From Yamagishiella unicocca (lineage: Eukaryota > Chlorophyta > Chlorophyceae > Chlamydomonadales > Volvocaceae), in assembly GCA_003116995.1 (NCBI GenBank), contig BDSL01000013.1, positions 1,302,001 through 1,366,000 of the forward strand: a stretch of 64,000 bases of DNA, given 5' to 3'. The position numbers and the translations under genes were made by a program. The notes under the pieces are model-generated. The model did not search any database. It was not told where the DNA came from and saw only the letters and a list, made by a program, of their open reading frames with translations. This document shows, in pieces, positions 41,601-51,248 of the stretch (the first letter of the stretch is position 1; each line of letters opens with the position of its first letter).

Positions 41601-43281
41601 TCCCGGACGCCCTTGTGGAGGAGTACGTGGGCCCCTCTTTCTTCATCACGCGCACCACCGGCAACTGCGTCCTGAGACCCGACATTCAGGGCCTGGGCGC
41701 CAACACGTGGACGCAGGTCTACGCCCGCCTCGCCTGCCTGAGCCCCTCGCTCCAGTACCTGCTGGTAGGTAGGCGCGGGTGCCGCTTGCTCCAGGGAGGG
41801 ACTGGCGGCAGCTTGACGCTGCGCGCCCACGTGCGCTCGCCCCTTCCCTTCCGTCTCTTCCTGTACCCCATCCCGCCTTGCCTCGCGGGCTGCAGAAATC
41901 TCCTCCGCCGCCGTCGTACTCGACCAGTGTGTTTGCCTCATCCTTCCTCCCACCCCCCGTGGCCATGCGACCATGCGCCAACTATCCTGTCCCTTTGCGT
42001 AAAACGGTTTTTAAACACCCCCCGTGGCCCCTGTCATGCCCGTGTGGGCAACCCCAGCTGCCCGCTGTGTATAGCGGCCCCGCGGACCAGCCGGAGAGCT
42101 TCCAGTGCGCCGAGTGCGCTCCGGTGATGCGCTTCGGCCTGGCGCTGGACGTCAGCCTGTATGCGCAGGAGCCGAGGACCAGCCAGTGAGTGGTCCAGGG
42201 GGGGAAGGACCGGCCAGTGAGTGGTCCAGGGGGGGAAGGACCGGCCAGTGAGTGGTCCAGGGGGGAGGACCAGCCAGTGAGTAGTCCAGGGGGGGAAGGA
42301 CCTGCCAGTGAGTGGTCCAGGGGGGGAGGACCGGCCAGTGAGTGGTCCAGGGGGGGAAGGACCAGCCAGTGAGTGAGCCCGGGGAGAGTACCAACCATCA
42401 ATTCATCTATCCATAAACGCACCACCGTGGACAGCCACTCAGGTACCCTGATCAAATCCTCTCCGTAACCTGTGCCCCACTTATGTTGCCGATGCCCAGC
42501 CTCCAGAGCTCCTTCGTCTGATCCTCTCCCGCCTCCTGGCCGCAGGTATGCCAGCAGGGCCGCCTTCCTTGCGGCCATGCGCCCGTCTAACCTGACTGTC
42601 ATGACGACTGCCCGCCTGGGCGCAAAGCGAGTGCGCTCGTGGCTTCTGCGCAACCTTAGGCAGCACATCAAGGTAAGCGCAGCCGCTGGCTGGCGCACAT
42701 GCCCGCCCCGTACGCATGCTCCGAAACCGCCGCGAGCAAAACACTCCAACAGCTCGCGGCGTCACCTAAAGCCTGAAGCCCAAGTCCCGTGATCAACCCC
42801 GTGCCTGATCAATCCTGTGCCGCGAGCAATGCGCGCTGGGTGCGACGCTCAGCCCCTCCTCCGTACTCCCGTCGCTCTTCCCTCGGCGCCGCTCCAGGAC
42901 TCTGGGCTGGCCTCCTTGGGGCCCGACCTGCTGCACCGGGCGGACCTTGGCGCCTTCGCGCAGGCGGCCATGGACCTGCTGGCGGCGGCGGCGGCGGAGA
43001 AGACAGGCATGCCAGGACCGGTGGACGGCCGTGGCAAAGCTGCGCGGGCGGCGGCGGCAGTGGTTTCGGGACTGCTGCGATCGGACGGCGGCCGGCGCGC
43101 CTCGCTTCGCGGCGCTACCGGGGCCGCGCGGGCGCTGGACTTGATGGCAGCCGCTCCGTTTGAGGCTCGGAGGTTGCCTGATGGTTTCGGAGGCGGGGTG
43201 GCGGAGGCGGTGGGCGAGGCGGTGCGATTGCATGCCCAGCAGCAGAAGCGAGCGCTCGAGCGGCTGCTGCAGCTACCCTGA
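38683..43281 (+). CDS. Unknown protein with N-terminal hydrophobic segment and low-complexity middle
   Basis: Exons 38683-38977, 39333-40732, 41301-41533, 41566-41764, 42058-42185, 42546-42672 and 42898-43281 give 921 residues; phases agree at each join. The first 35 residues (SVGWLYVALGSIAVFASSTA) look like a signal peptide or anchor. A segment with LADWAVRTQQQLPLLRELE follows, then Ser/Gly repeats, then an acidic Gly/Asp/Lys region of about 160 residues. The last about 350 residues look folded: LLQLYRIVQQDLLGGDVPF, FVFTPRVPDALVEEYVGPSF, NTWTQVYARLACL, FQCAECAPVMRF, then a helical Ala-rich end. I do not recognise the family. The 41533 donor (CA|GTGCTC) is the weakest border; that exon may be read differently. 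Confidence 0.7.
39739..39867 (+). repeat. Coding Ser/Gly repeats
   Basis: Repeated AGCAGC/GGCAGT units encode several SSSGSSSAG-type repeats in exon 2 of the unknown gene. Confidence 0.85.
40201..40690 (+). repeat. Coding Gly/Asp/Lys repeats, 18-nt units
   Basis: An array of GGC-GAT-GGA-GAT-GGC-AAA-like units (GDGDGK and GGDDG peptides) in exon 2 of the unknown gene. It is highly acidic and probably flexible. Its reverse strand gives false Pro/Ser- and His/Arg-rich open frames. Confidence 0.9.
41111..41260. repeat. 25-nt minisatellite in intron 2 of the unknown gene
   Basis: Six copies at 25-nt spacing (41111, 41136, 41161, 41186, 41211, 41236) of CCCATGCCGCCGGGGCTTGC plus a few bases. It ends about 40 nt before the acceptor at 41300. 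Confidence 0.95.
41969..42018 (+). repeat. Interspersed repeat, family A, copy 1
   Basis: GACCATGCGCCAACTATCCT, then GTCCC, GCGTAAAACGG and TTTTA, in intron 41765-42057 of the unknown gene, about 40 nt before its acceptor. Confidence 0.85.
42183..42380 (+). repeat. 29-31-nt array repeating the 5' splice site
   Basis: About seven units contain GCCAGTGAGT(G/A)G at 42183, 42214, 42245, 42274, 42305, 42335 and 42366. The first unit contains the donor CCA|GTGAGTGG that closes exon 42058-42185. Each later unit therefore carries a copy of the donor consensus. Confidence 0.9.
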
Positions 43282-43906
43282 CTCGGCCAGGGCGGCTGGG
43301 CCCTGCCAACATCCTTCTTGCATTGAAAGCCTGGGAGGCGCTTGGCGACGGGGCGGCGTGTCCGTTGCCGTTGTGTTAAGGGACTCATCACGGCTGTTAT
43401 TGGCTATAGAGGTTGTAGTACATATTTGTGCAGATTGGGTGGGATGGGATTGCGGGCGGCAAAAACTGAGAGTTTATGCGAAATGTCCCAGCTCATTTGG
43501 CATACACGGGCTAATTAGTTATGGTTCTGAAAGCTTCGGCCCCTAGACGTGCATCATGCGGGTCGCCGGCTCAGATCTGTCCGGCACTGGGAAGACCCGG
43601 GATTGCGTTGCGCGGTAGCAGGGGAGGGGAGGAGCGTGTAGCGAGTCCAAGGGGCGGATGGACATCAACGGAGGGGCCGAGAACAAGGAGAGGCGTCGTG
43701 AGCTTGTTTGTGCTGGGCTTGTCAGCCCCGCAGTGGGTAGGAGGGGTATGAAGGGTGCGGAGATCGGAATCGCTGGGTTTTGACGTGCATACGGCAGGAT
43801 CCAAATTGGCAGCGACCGCGGCAGACCGTCGAACTCACGTGTTGTTGTTCTGCATTACTGCCTTATAATGTAAATGTTACTTGCCATTAATGCCCAAGAC
43901 ACGGCC
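43282..43906 (+). other. 3' region of unknown gene and METTL22 promoter
   Basis: 625 nt between two plus-strand genes. TGTAA at 43869-43873, 37 nt before the METTL22 start, is the only clear poly(A) signal found. Either the two transcripts abut closely or another signal is used. Confidence 0.45.
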
Positions 43907-46348
43907 ATGGCAGATCAACGCGATCGCCTCGTTCTCCGCGAGATGCACTCGGCGGCAATCGGCCCCGCCCCGCAACCTGTCGACGACGATGAGATTGAAG
44001 TTACTCGCTTCTACTTTATGGATTCCGGAAGCAGCGACTCAAGCGGATCTAGCTCGCCGTGTTCGAACTCCGACGACCGCGACAACGACGACCGGCCCGC
44101 AGCCAAACGCCAAGTCGTGGCCGCTGACAGCGCTGGTGACATGCTGGTGCCCAGGCGGCCTCGCCGTCCAAGGCCGCGGCGCTTCATCAGCATCCGACAC
44201 AGCGGCCGCGCGACGTCCCTCGCCGACGTGGGCTTGCAGGTGCGCGTCTGCGCGCCTACGCCGACGGACGCCGGGCCCCCCCAACAAACGTTCCTTAATC
44301 GGTCTTACTTTTCAGTGTTGATGCCGACTTACGGGTTTCCTCGTATACCCCAACACACAAGGAAGAAAGAAGAAAGGAGAGAGAAGGAAGAAGACGAAGC
44401 GGCGATGATCAGCCACCCTGCCGTCGCTCTTCCCTACTCATCCGGCAAAATCACGCCGTGCGGTACGGCATCCAGGCGGACAGGTTCGTAACGCTCTCAC
44501 GCCGGTGTTTCGTCCCCTCCCCTCCCCTTGCTTCCCCCCTTCCCTGCCTCATCGCGGCAGGTGTGGCGGGGCGCCTGCCTCCTGTGCGACTGGCTGCTGG
44601 CGCAGCCAGCCATGGCGCCGGAGACCCTCGTGGTTGAGCTGGGCGGTGGCGTGGGGATCGTGGCTGTCGCCGCGGCGATGGTTTCGGAGCACGTCGTCGT
44701 CACTGACGTGCACGAGGGCGCGCTGCGGCTGGCGGCGGCCAACGTGGCTGAGAACGCAGGCCTGGTGGCTAGGCATCGCAGCCGATGCAGAAGGGGAGCC
44801 ACCGCGGCGGCAGGCGGCAACTGCGGTGGTGATGGTGGTGATGGCGGTGGCGTTAGCAGCGGTGGCGGTGGTGGTGCTGGTGGCGGTGGTGGTGGTGATG
44901 GTGGTGGTGGTGGTGGTGGCGGCGGTGGTGGTGCTGGTGGTGGCGGTGGTGGTGGTGGTGGTGGCGGTGGTGGCAGTGGCGGCCAGGAGGGTAGTGAGGG
45001 GCTGCGCGGAGTCGCTGGGGCGGGGCGCGGGGGCTTCAGCACCAGGCAGGGAGGGCGAGGAGATCGGCGGCGGCGGAGGAGGAGGCCGGGCGCAATGGCG
45101 GGCGGTGGCGTTGGACCCCGAATCGACGGCGTCGCTGAGCCCGGGACCGCTGGTGGGCGGGAGCAGCGACTGGGGCTGCCAGATGAGGCTCGAGTGGATG
45201 TGTGTCAGCTGGACTGGTTTGACTTCCTATCGTACGGCAGCGGCGGTGTGAGCGTCCAGTCGATCGTCGCTGCGCTGATGGCCAGCGGCGGTGAAGGTGG
45301 CGGCAGCGGAGGTGGCAGCAGCGGCGGCAGCAGCGGTGGCAGCAGAGGGGAAGGGGAGGAGCTGCCGGGCACGGCGACAGCGCGAGCGGCATGGGCAGCA
45401 GGCGAGGGGGGAGCGGAGGAGGAGGCAGCGGCGGCAGGTCCTGCAGCACCAGGGAGGCAAGCGGCGAGCGGTACATCGGGGGCTGCCGTGGTCACTGCCG
45501 GGACAGGCGGGGGGTACTCAGCGACAAGGGGGGTCGCGGTGGCGGCCGGTGGGGGCGTCGGACGTGTCGTACATGCGCTGACCCGCGCCGAGTCCGTCTG
45601 CCTCGTCGCCGCCGACACCGTGTACGACACGGTGCTGACGGAGGCGTTTGTCAAGTGCGCCGCCGCGCTGCTATCGTACCATGCCGCCGTACGGAGAGTC
45701 CCTGCTTCGAGCGGTGACGACAGCGGCGGCGGCGGAGGAGGACGAGGAGGCGGAGGAGGACGAGGACAAGGCGGAGGAGGAGGAGAAAGAGGAGGAGGCG
45801 GAGGCGGAGGCTGCCGCTCTAGCAGCCGCCTAATTGTGAGCCTGGAGAAGCGGATCAACTTCACGATCCGCGACATGGGGACGCGGGCACCGGCGTTTGA
45901 CGACTTCATGTCGTACGTGGTTCCGGAGCGCCCGGGAGACCGCGCTGGTCACGCGGACGGGCCTAGGCCTGAGCCGGGAAGCAGGGCCGGGGCCGACAAC
46001 GCTGCCCCCGGCTCCGGGTCCGGCAGGGGCGCGGGCGGAGGCTCAGGGGGAGGGCGCAGCGCGGGCGGCGAGCCGGGGCACGTTGTGCCCCTTGTGAGAG
46101 GCGGTGTGGAGGAGGACACGGAGGCGCCAGTGCGGAGGCCGCTGTTTTGGGGCCGACGCCTCAACGTAGCCGCAGTGCCGCAGGTGGGTGGAGACTCGCG
46201 GTCTGCTGCACGCGCGGCTCCGTGCCCTTCACCCCGTCCCGCCGGATCGGGACTGGCTGTGACCACGTGCGGTGTGTGCCGCGTACGACAGGTACTGCAG
46301 TACGAGCGCTGCGACCAGCTGGAGCTGTGGGAGCTGGGGCTGCTTTGA
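43907..46348 (+). CDS. METTL22: METTL22-like protein-lysine methyltransferase
   Basis: Exons 43907-44239, 44561-46183 and 46292-46348 give 670 residues. SAM-dependent seven-strand methyltransferase of the METTL22 branch (protein lysine methylation in animals). Visible: FISIRHSGRATSLADVGLQ joined to VWRGACLLCDWLL, motif I VVELGGGVGIVAVAA, the acidic VVVTDVHEGALRLAAANV, DVCQLDWFDFL, VCLVAADTVYDTVLTEAF, SLEKRINFTIRD and the end LQYERCDQLELWELGLL. Between the folded blocks lie two Gly/Ser/Ala-rich insertions of about 100-130 residues, encoded partly by GGT/GGC runs, making this protein much longer than the roughly 400-residue animal protein. Intron 2 is 108 nt and in frame, so retention would not stop translation. 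MADQRD at 43907 was chosen; an in-frame ATG at 43874 overlaps the upstream TGTAA. Confidence 0.88.
44820..44986 (+). repeat. Coding GGT/GGC run (poly-Gly) in METTL22
   Basis: Imperfect GGTGGC/GGTGAT repeats encode about 50 residues that are nearly all Gly, inserted after the SAM-binding half of the methyltransferase domain. Confidence 0.9.
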
Positions 46349-47854
46349 GACGGGACGCCGCGCGCACCGCACGGTGGCGGCCGAGGGGCCGGGGGTAGAA
46401 GGAAGACCCGTGTACAAGAGATAAACCGGGGCCCGGGAGGGGCACCTGCGCTGGCTCCTGGTCCGCATCCTCAAGGCGGCCGCGGCCGCAGGCCACAGGC
46501 CTTTTGGTATCCTGGGAACTGGTGGGGCCCAAGCGGTGGTCGTTGCAGTGGGCTCCAGGCCAAGTGCGCTGGACGTGGGCTCGAAGCGGCTCGAAGCGGT
46601 CCGCGTGGCCGGCGCCGGTGTGGTGTACTTTTGACTGACTGCTTGTGCGGCTGCGGTGTGGCGCTGCTGTAGCTTGTGGCGTTGTTTGCGCACAGCTTTT
46701 GCAGAGCTCGGAGCTTGCGACGCCGATCACCAAATGCGAGCGGGGCCTTGCTAAGCGGGAGCACTTGATACTTGATCCGAGCAAAGGCGTCGCCACGAGC
46801 CCGTTCGCCGGCACGTGTTCGTGACGCATCGCACTTTACAAAGCCCCACCGAGTACCGCGCCCAAAGGGCTCTCATGTCGAGCTGCAGTTGGCCTGGAGG
46901 AGCCGGGCCTGGGACGATAACCACCACCACCAACACCAACATCACTACTACCACCACCACCACCAACATCACTACTACCACCACCACCGCCACCACCACG
47001 GGTCTTCCTCGAAACACCACCACCACCACCACCATCACTACCACCACCACTTGTTGTAAAGCGTAGCCAAATGATTGCGTCTATGGATCACTCGACCAGC
47101 ACCCACGGAACGGCAACACCCGACGTCCTCCGCCCGCGTCCTTCAGAGCGCGCTGAATTAGTGAGGCGGGCGGTTCCCTTGAGGCACCATCCATTTCATC
47201 CTCCAAACTGGCGGTACTCATCCCGAGGAAATACCTTTTTTTAACATGGACAACACGTGGGCCCCCGCGTCGTCGCAACGGAGCATCATCGCCACCAAGT
47301 CCCTCCCCGGCCCCACACGCCCACCGGATCGCCCTCTGTCGCCGCCCCCTGCCACACACATCCCCGTTGGGTGCCGCACCCTAGTGGCGGGTCCCCGGGA
47401 CACCAACTGGCGCTGCGACCGGACCTCAACAGCCATCATTCTCAGCTGCACTTCCTTCACAACGCCAAAACTTCTCAGAAAACAAAATAAAAATCCGCCG
47501 CGCGCCCGCATTCGTCCTCCCAGACAACGGGGGTTGGGAACAAATGTTGCACCAGTCATCGCATCTCTGCGACCTCCCACCCCCCTCCGCTCACCGCCCT
47601 CGCTCGTGCCGTCAATGACACTCCCTCGCTCTCATACCCGCAGCCCCCCAAACCCGAACCTCCCACCCTCCCAAACCCACCTCGCTGCCGCTCCCATTGA
47701 CCCCCGTGTGCACCCCGCCCTTCCCTCCCTATCTCAATCCACCGGCTTCCCCCTACCCCTCCAGCTCCCCCCTCCCCGTCTGTTCTAAACGTTTTCTTCT
47801 GGCGTCCACGGGTCTTCCTCGAACCTCCCCTTCACCCCTCCCCTTCACCCCCCC
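46349..47854. other. Convergent 3' regions of METTL22 and the dehydrogenase
   Basis: 1.5 kb with no gene called. It contains a CAC/ACC microsatellite (46921-47050), a TGTAA at 47055 for METTL22, two interspersed-repeat copies (46997 and 47780), and a strongly C-rich stretch at 47570-47850 next to the dehydrogenase stop. Confidence 0.5.
46921..47050. repeat. ACC/CAC trinucleotide microsatellite
   Basis: ACC-type triplets interrupted by AACATC and by one copy of the CACGGGTCTTCCTCGAAA repeat (46997-47014), in the METTL22 3' region. Confidence 0.9.
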
Positions 47855-49742
47855 TCAACACAGCCGGTGCAGCAGCTCCCGCCCCTCCCGAACCCGCACG
47901 ATGTTCTCCGCCAAGATGCCAGCGAATCTGTCGTACACCTCCGCGGAGATGCTGCCCAGGTGCGGCAGCGCCAGCACCCGCGGGTGAGCGTACAGCGGGT
48001 CATCCCGCGGGGCCGGCTCCACCCAGTGTGTATCCAGCCCCACCCCCGCCAGCCGGCCCCCCTGGAGCGCCTCCCACAGCGCCTCCCGCTGCACCACCGA
48101 GCCCCGCGCGCAGTTGATGAGGATGGCCTCGGGCCGCATGAGCTGCAGCTCGCACGCCCCGATGAGGTCGCGGGTGGCGGGCGTGAGGGGGCAGTGCAGC
48201 GACACCACGTGGGAGGAGCGGAGCAGGTGCTCCAGGTCGTGGCGGCTGGAGCGGGAGGTGGTGCCGATGACCTGCGGAACGAGGCGTGGGTGGGTGGCGT
48301 AAAAGAAATCCGCGAATCCACGGATGGGTGGTTGGTTTATAAGAGAATCCGCGGATCCACGGCCGACAAACCGAGGGTGGCGAAGGCTGTGGTCCAGAGG
48401 AGAGGCGCGGCAAGGAGATGGAGCCGGCGGATGGGTGGGTAGGTACGCGAGGAGAACCCGTGAGTCAGCACAGCACTGACTAGGAAACCGATGCTGGTAA
48501 CGTTTGGTAGACACAGCTGGTGGGTGGGTGGGTGGGTTGGGGGGGAGGAGCAGTGTGCCGGCCACCTTGTGCCGGGAACCCAGTACGAACCCGAATTCGA
48601 TCCCTGGGATCATCCTGGGTGCCTTGGGAGGTGGTGGAGCGCATGTTTTCCTGTTCCAAAAAGCGCTTGCTCTTATCATTTGGGGACCCAACACGATGGC
48701 GGCTGTTCGTCGCCGCTGCCGCCGCCGGACACTACGCGAGCTCTCACTACCCAAGGTATGTCCACTCTTCGCTTCTGCGTTTACCACGTAAGCGTGTTTC
48801 TCCATTCAACACCCCAGCTCGACAGCACCTACGCTACGGTATCGACGCCCACGGGGCGCTGTCAAAAACGTCCACCTCGCCTTTCGCGCGTGTCAGGGAC
48901 GGCCCGCCTGCGATGACCCACCCGCCCCCGTGGCACCCCCCCCTGGCATCGCCGCCGTGTGCGCGTATTGCCCCGTCCCCAGGGGGCCGCTGCCCTCGCG
49001 CTCATGCGCCCTCGCTCCGCACCCCTTCCCCCCGCCACGTGGGAGGCGTGAGCGAGCACCCCGCACCCCCGCACCTCCACACACCCCACCCCCGCACCTC
49101 CGCACCTTCATCCCCAGCCCCTGCGCCGCCGCCGCCAGGCACTTCCCGACCTTGCCCATCCCGATGACCCCCAGCGTCTTGCCGTGCAGCTCGCCGCCCA
49201 CCGGTTCGCCGATCCGCTCTCGCCGCTCGAACACCGCCCGGGCCTCATCCACCTTGCGGCTGAGCATGAGGGTCATCATCAGGGACACCTCCGCCACACT
49301 GTGAGAGTTGTAGCCTGCGCCGGGGTCGGGGCCGGGGTCGGGGCCGGGGTCGGGGCCGGGGTCAGATGCGGGGTCAGATGCGGGGTCAGATGCGGGGTCA
49401 GTTGCGGGATCAGATGCGGGATCAGATGCGGGATCAGATGCGGGCTCAGGGCCAGGTATTCTGGTGCCTTGGTCGGGGCCGGGGTCAGATGCGGGGTCAG
49501 AGTCAGGCTCGGGGCCAGGTATTCTGGTGCCTTGATGCGGAGAGGGAGGTCCCTCAGCTTGGGTGACGCACGCTTCCCTGGCCACGTCAACCAAGCATCT
49601 TCACCCCCGATACGCTGTGGTCGTGGTACGGCTGCCAGCTCCGAGCTGCACGATACGTCCTCAGAAGCCACCCACCCACCCAGTTGCAACCCATCGACCC
49701 ACCCACCCAGCCAGCCAGCCAGCCAGCCAGGCAGGCACCCAC

Positions 49743-49779
<37 letters not shown>

Positions 49780-50565
49780 TCCCACCCACCCACCCGGCGC
49801 TATGGTCACCGGCACGCCTCGCGCCCTGGCCGCCTCCACGTCTATGTTGTTGTAGCCAGCTGCCGGCTGCGCGATGAGGCGCAGGTCCCCGGGCGCCAGG
49901 ATGTCCCTCGCCGTCACTGCACCGGTGGTGGGGATCAGCACCCGGGCGTTGCGCACCTGGGGCAGGCGGGCGGGCGGATGGGCGGGCGGCAAGGAAACCC
50001 GTGTGAACGACGATGGAGGAGGAGGAGGCGAGACAACCCAGGCGGGTTATAGCGGGGCTGCAAGGAAAACCCGTGTACGAAACCGATTAGAAAACCGTTT
50101 AGAATATAGACGTTTCGAGATGCATGCTGGAGCCCCTCCGGTTATGGCGGGGCGGGTTACACCCGGGAGATGGTAAGCTGCCGCTGGTGCGGGTGTGGGT
50201 GGTGTCCGCTGCTGGAGCCCCTCCGGCCCCCCCCCCCAGCTCGCTCTTCTCTGTAACACCCCTCGCGCGCACCTGCTCTGCCAGCGGCCGCGAGGGGTCC
50301 ATGCGCCGCAGGACAGCCCAGGGGGGCAGCAGCTGTTCAAGCCTTCGGGGGCGGGAGGAGGCAGGCGGAGGAGGCAGGCGGAGGAGGCAGGCGGCGGTGT
50401 CGCACGGCAGACCGGCAGGCAGCGGGGGTCATGGCGCGGAGGCGAGATTTAGCACGTTGCGGGGGTGGGGATGGTAAGAAGTTGATAGTGGATGTGTCGG
50501 GGGGTGGGCGTACCAGGTCCAACCCGGTGTCGTACAGGACGAGCGCCAAGCGGCCGCACGTAACG
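47855..50565 (-). CDS. D-isomer-specific 2-hydroxyacid dehydrogenase (PGDH/HPR-like)
   Basis: Exons about 50565-50514, 50332-50273, 49956-49794, 49314-49106 and 48271-47855 give about 300 residues; the first coding exon with its ATG was not found. NAD-dependent reduction of a 2-keto acid (or reverse). Visible: LALVLYDTGLDL, VRNARVLIPTTGAVTARDIL, PAAGYNNIDVEAARARGVPV, YNSHSVAEVSLMMTLMLSRK, the dinucleotide motif KTLGVIGMGKVGKCL, VIGTTSRSSR, the catalytic Arg in NCARGSVV, the Glu region HWVEPAPRDDPLY, and the catalytic His in LALPHLGSISAEVYDRF. All three catalytic residues appear present. The substrate (phosphoglycerate, hydroxypyruvate, other) cannot be told. The ATG at 50302 is an alternative start but would cut the N-terminal subdomain short. 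Divergent from GCP4. Confidence 0.87.
48296..48375. repeat. Interspersed repeat, family C (double copy)
   Basis: Two partial copies of AATCCGCG(A/G)ATCCACGG lie side by side, the second followed by CCGACAAACC, in the dehydrogenase intron 48272-49105. The same unit recurs at 61136-61170 in the WD40 gene. Confidence 0.8.
49319..49520. repeat. GGGGTCGGGGCC / TCAGATGCGGGG short repeats
   Basis: Tandem 12-nt units fill the 3' end of the dehydrogenase intron 49315-49793, directly before the acceptor at 49314. Confidence 0.85.
49709..49779. repeat. AGCC tetranucleotide microsatellite
   Basis: CCAG/AGCC runs broken once by GGCAGGCACCC. It lies just inside the 5' end (minus strand) of dehydrogenase intron 49315-49793. 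Confidence 0.9.
50061..50128 (-). repeat. Interspersed repeat, family D
   Basis: On minus: GCATGCATCTCGAAACGTCT, then TAAACGGTTTTC, ACACGGGTTTTCCTT. It lies in the dehydrogenase intron 49957-50272. Related copies are at 47780-47824, 53076-53140 (minus) and 53444-53487. Confidence 0.8.
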
Positions 50566-51248
50566 CTAGGGCCCAAGTATTACAAGCCACCGGAGGCGGG
50601 GCACAAGCTGTCGGTTAGCAGTCAATTCACTCGGTGGAGTTGGCCTGTCATGTTGAACCCGCGCGCGCCGTCCCGCCCCACGCGGTAGCTCGCATGTCAC
50701 GCGGAGCCCCTCATCCTCATGCATTACACGGGGATGGGCAGCTCGCGCCCACCTGTCCGCGGCTGGATGCCAACCATCGTAGCACCACCAGCACTCCCAT
50801 GTGTCGTCGCCGTCACAATTGCCCTGCGCGGTCGCAGCCATTACAAGCCCTATCCGACGCCCGATCGCAATTGATTGAGTATTGCTAGGCAAGGGTCTTC
50901 TCCATGTATGGTGAGGTGGGACAACCCGATTGTTGCATGGCTTGACATGGACGCTAGTTTTCCCAGCAACGCAGGGCCTCGGCGCCCCCTGCCCTAGGGC
51001 CATGTTATGCTCATAATGTAGTAAATGGCTGTTCGGCCAGCTTAGTTAACATTTATGTACGACATAACAAATCGCCCGGGAAAACAGTCGCTGTCGGAAG
51101 GACTCGCTGCGCGGTAGGCAGCAACCTACCGACTTCTTGATGCTTATTGGGCTCCCTCTTTACATTGCCATAGCCATGTATGTCGACAGCCGCATAACTT
51201 CCATATTGCACGACCCTACTTTTGCAAACTCATAGAGGGGCAGCAGCA
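50566..51248. promoter_or_regulatory. Divergent interval, dehydrogenase / GCP4
   Basis: About 680 nt that should hold the GCP4 promoter and the missing first exon and promoter of the dehydrogenase. No dependable ATG exon could be placed on minus here. Confidence 0.4.

Noticed and set aside
42183..42380. CRISPR-like regular repeats
   Set aside because: Units are contiguous with no unique spacers, in a eukaryotic intron. This is a minisatellite.
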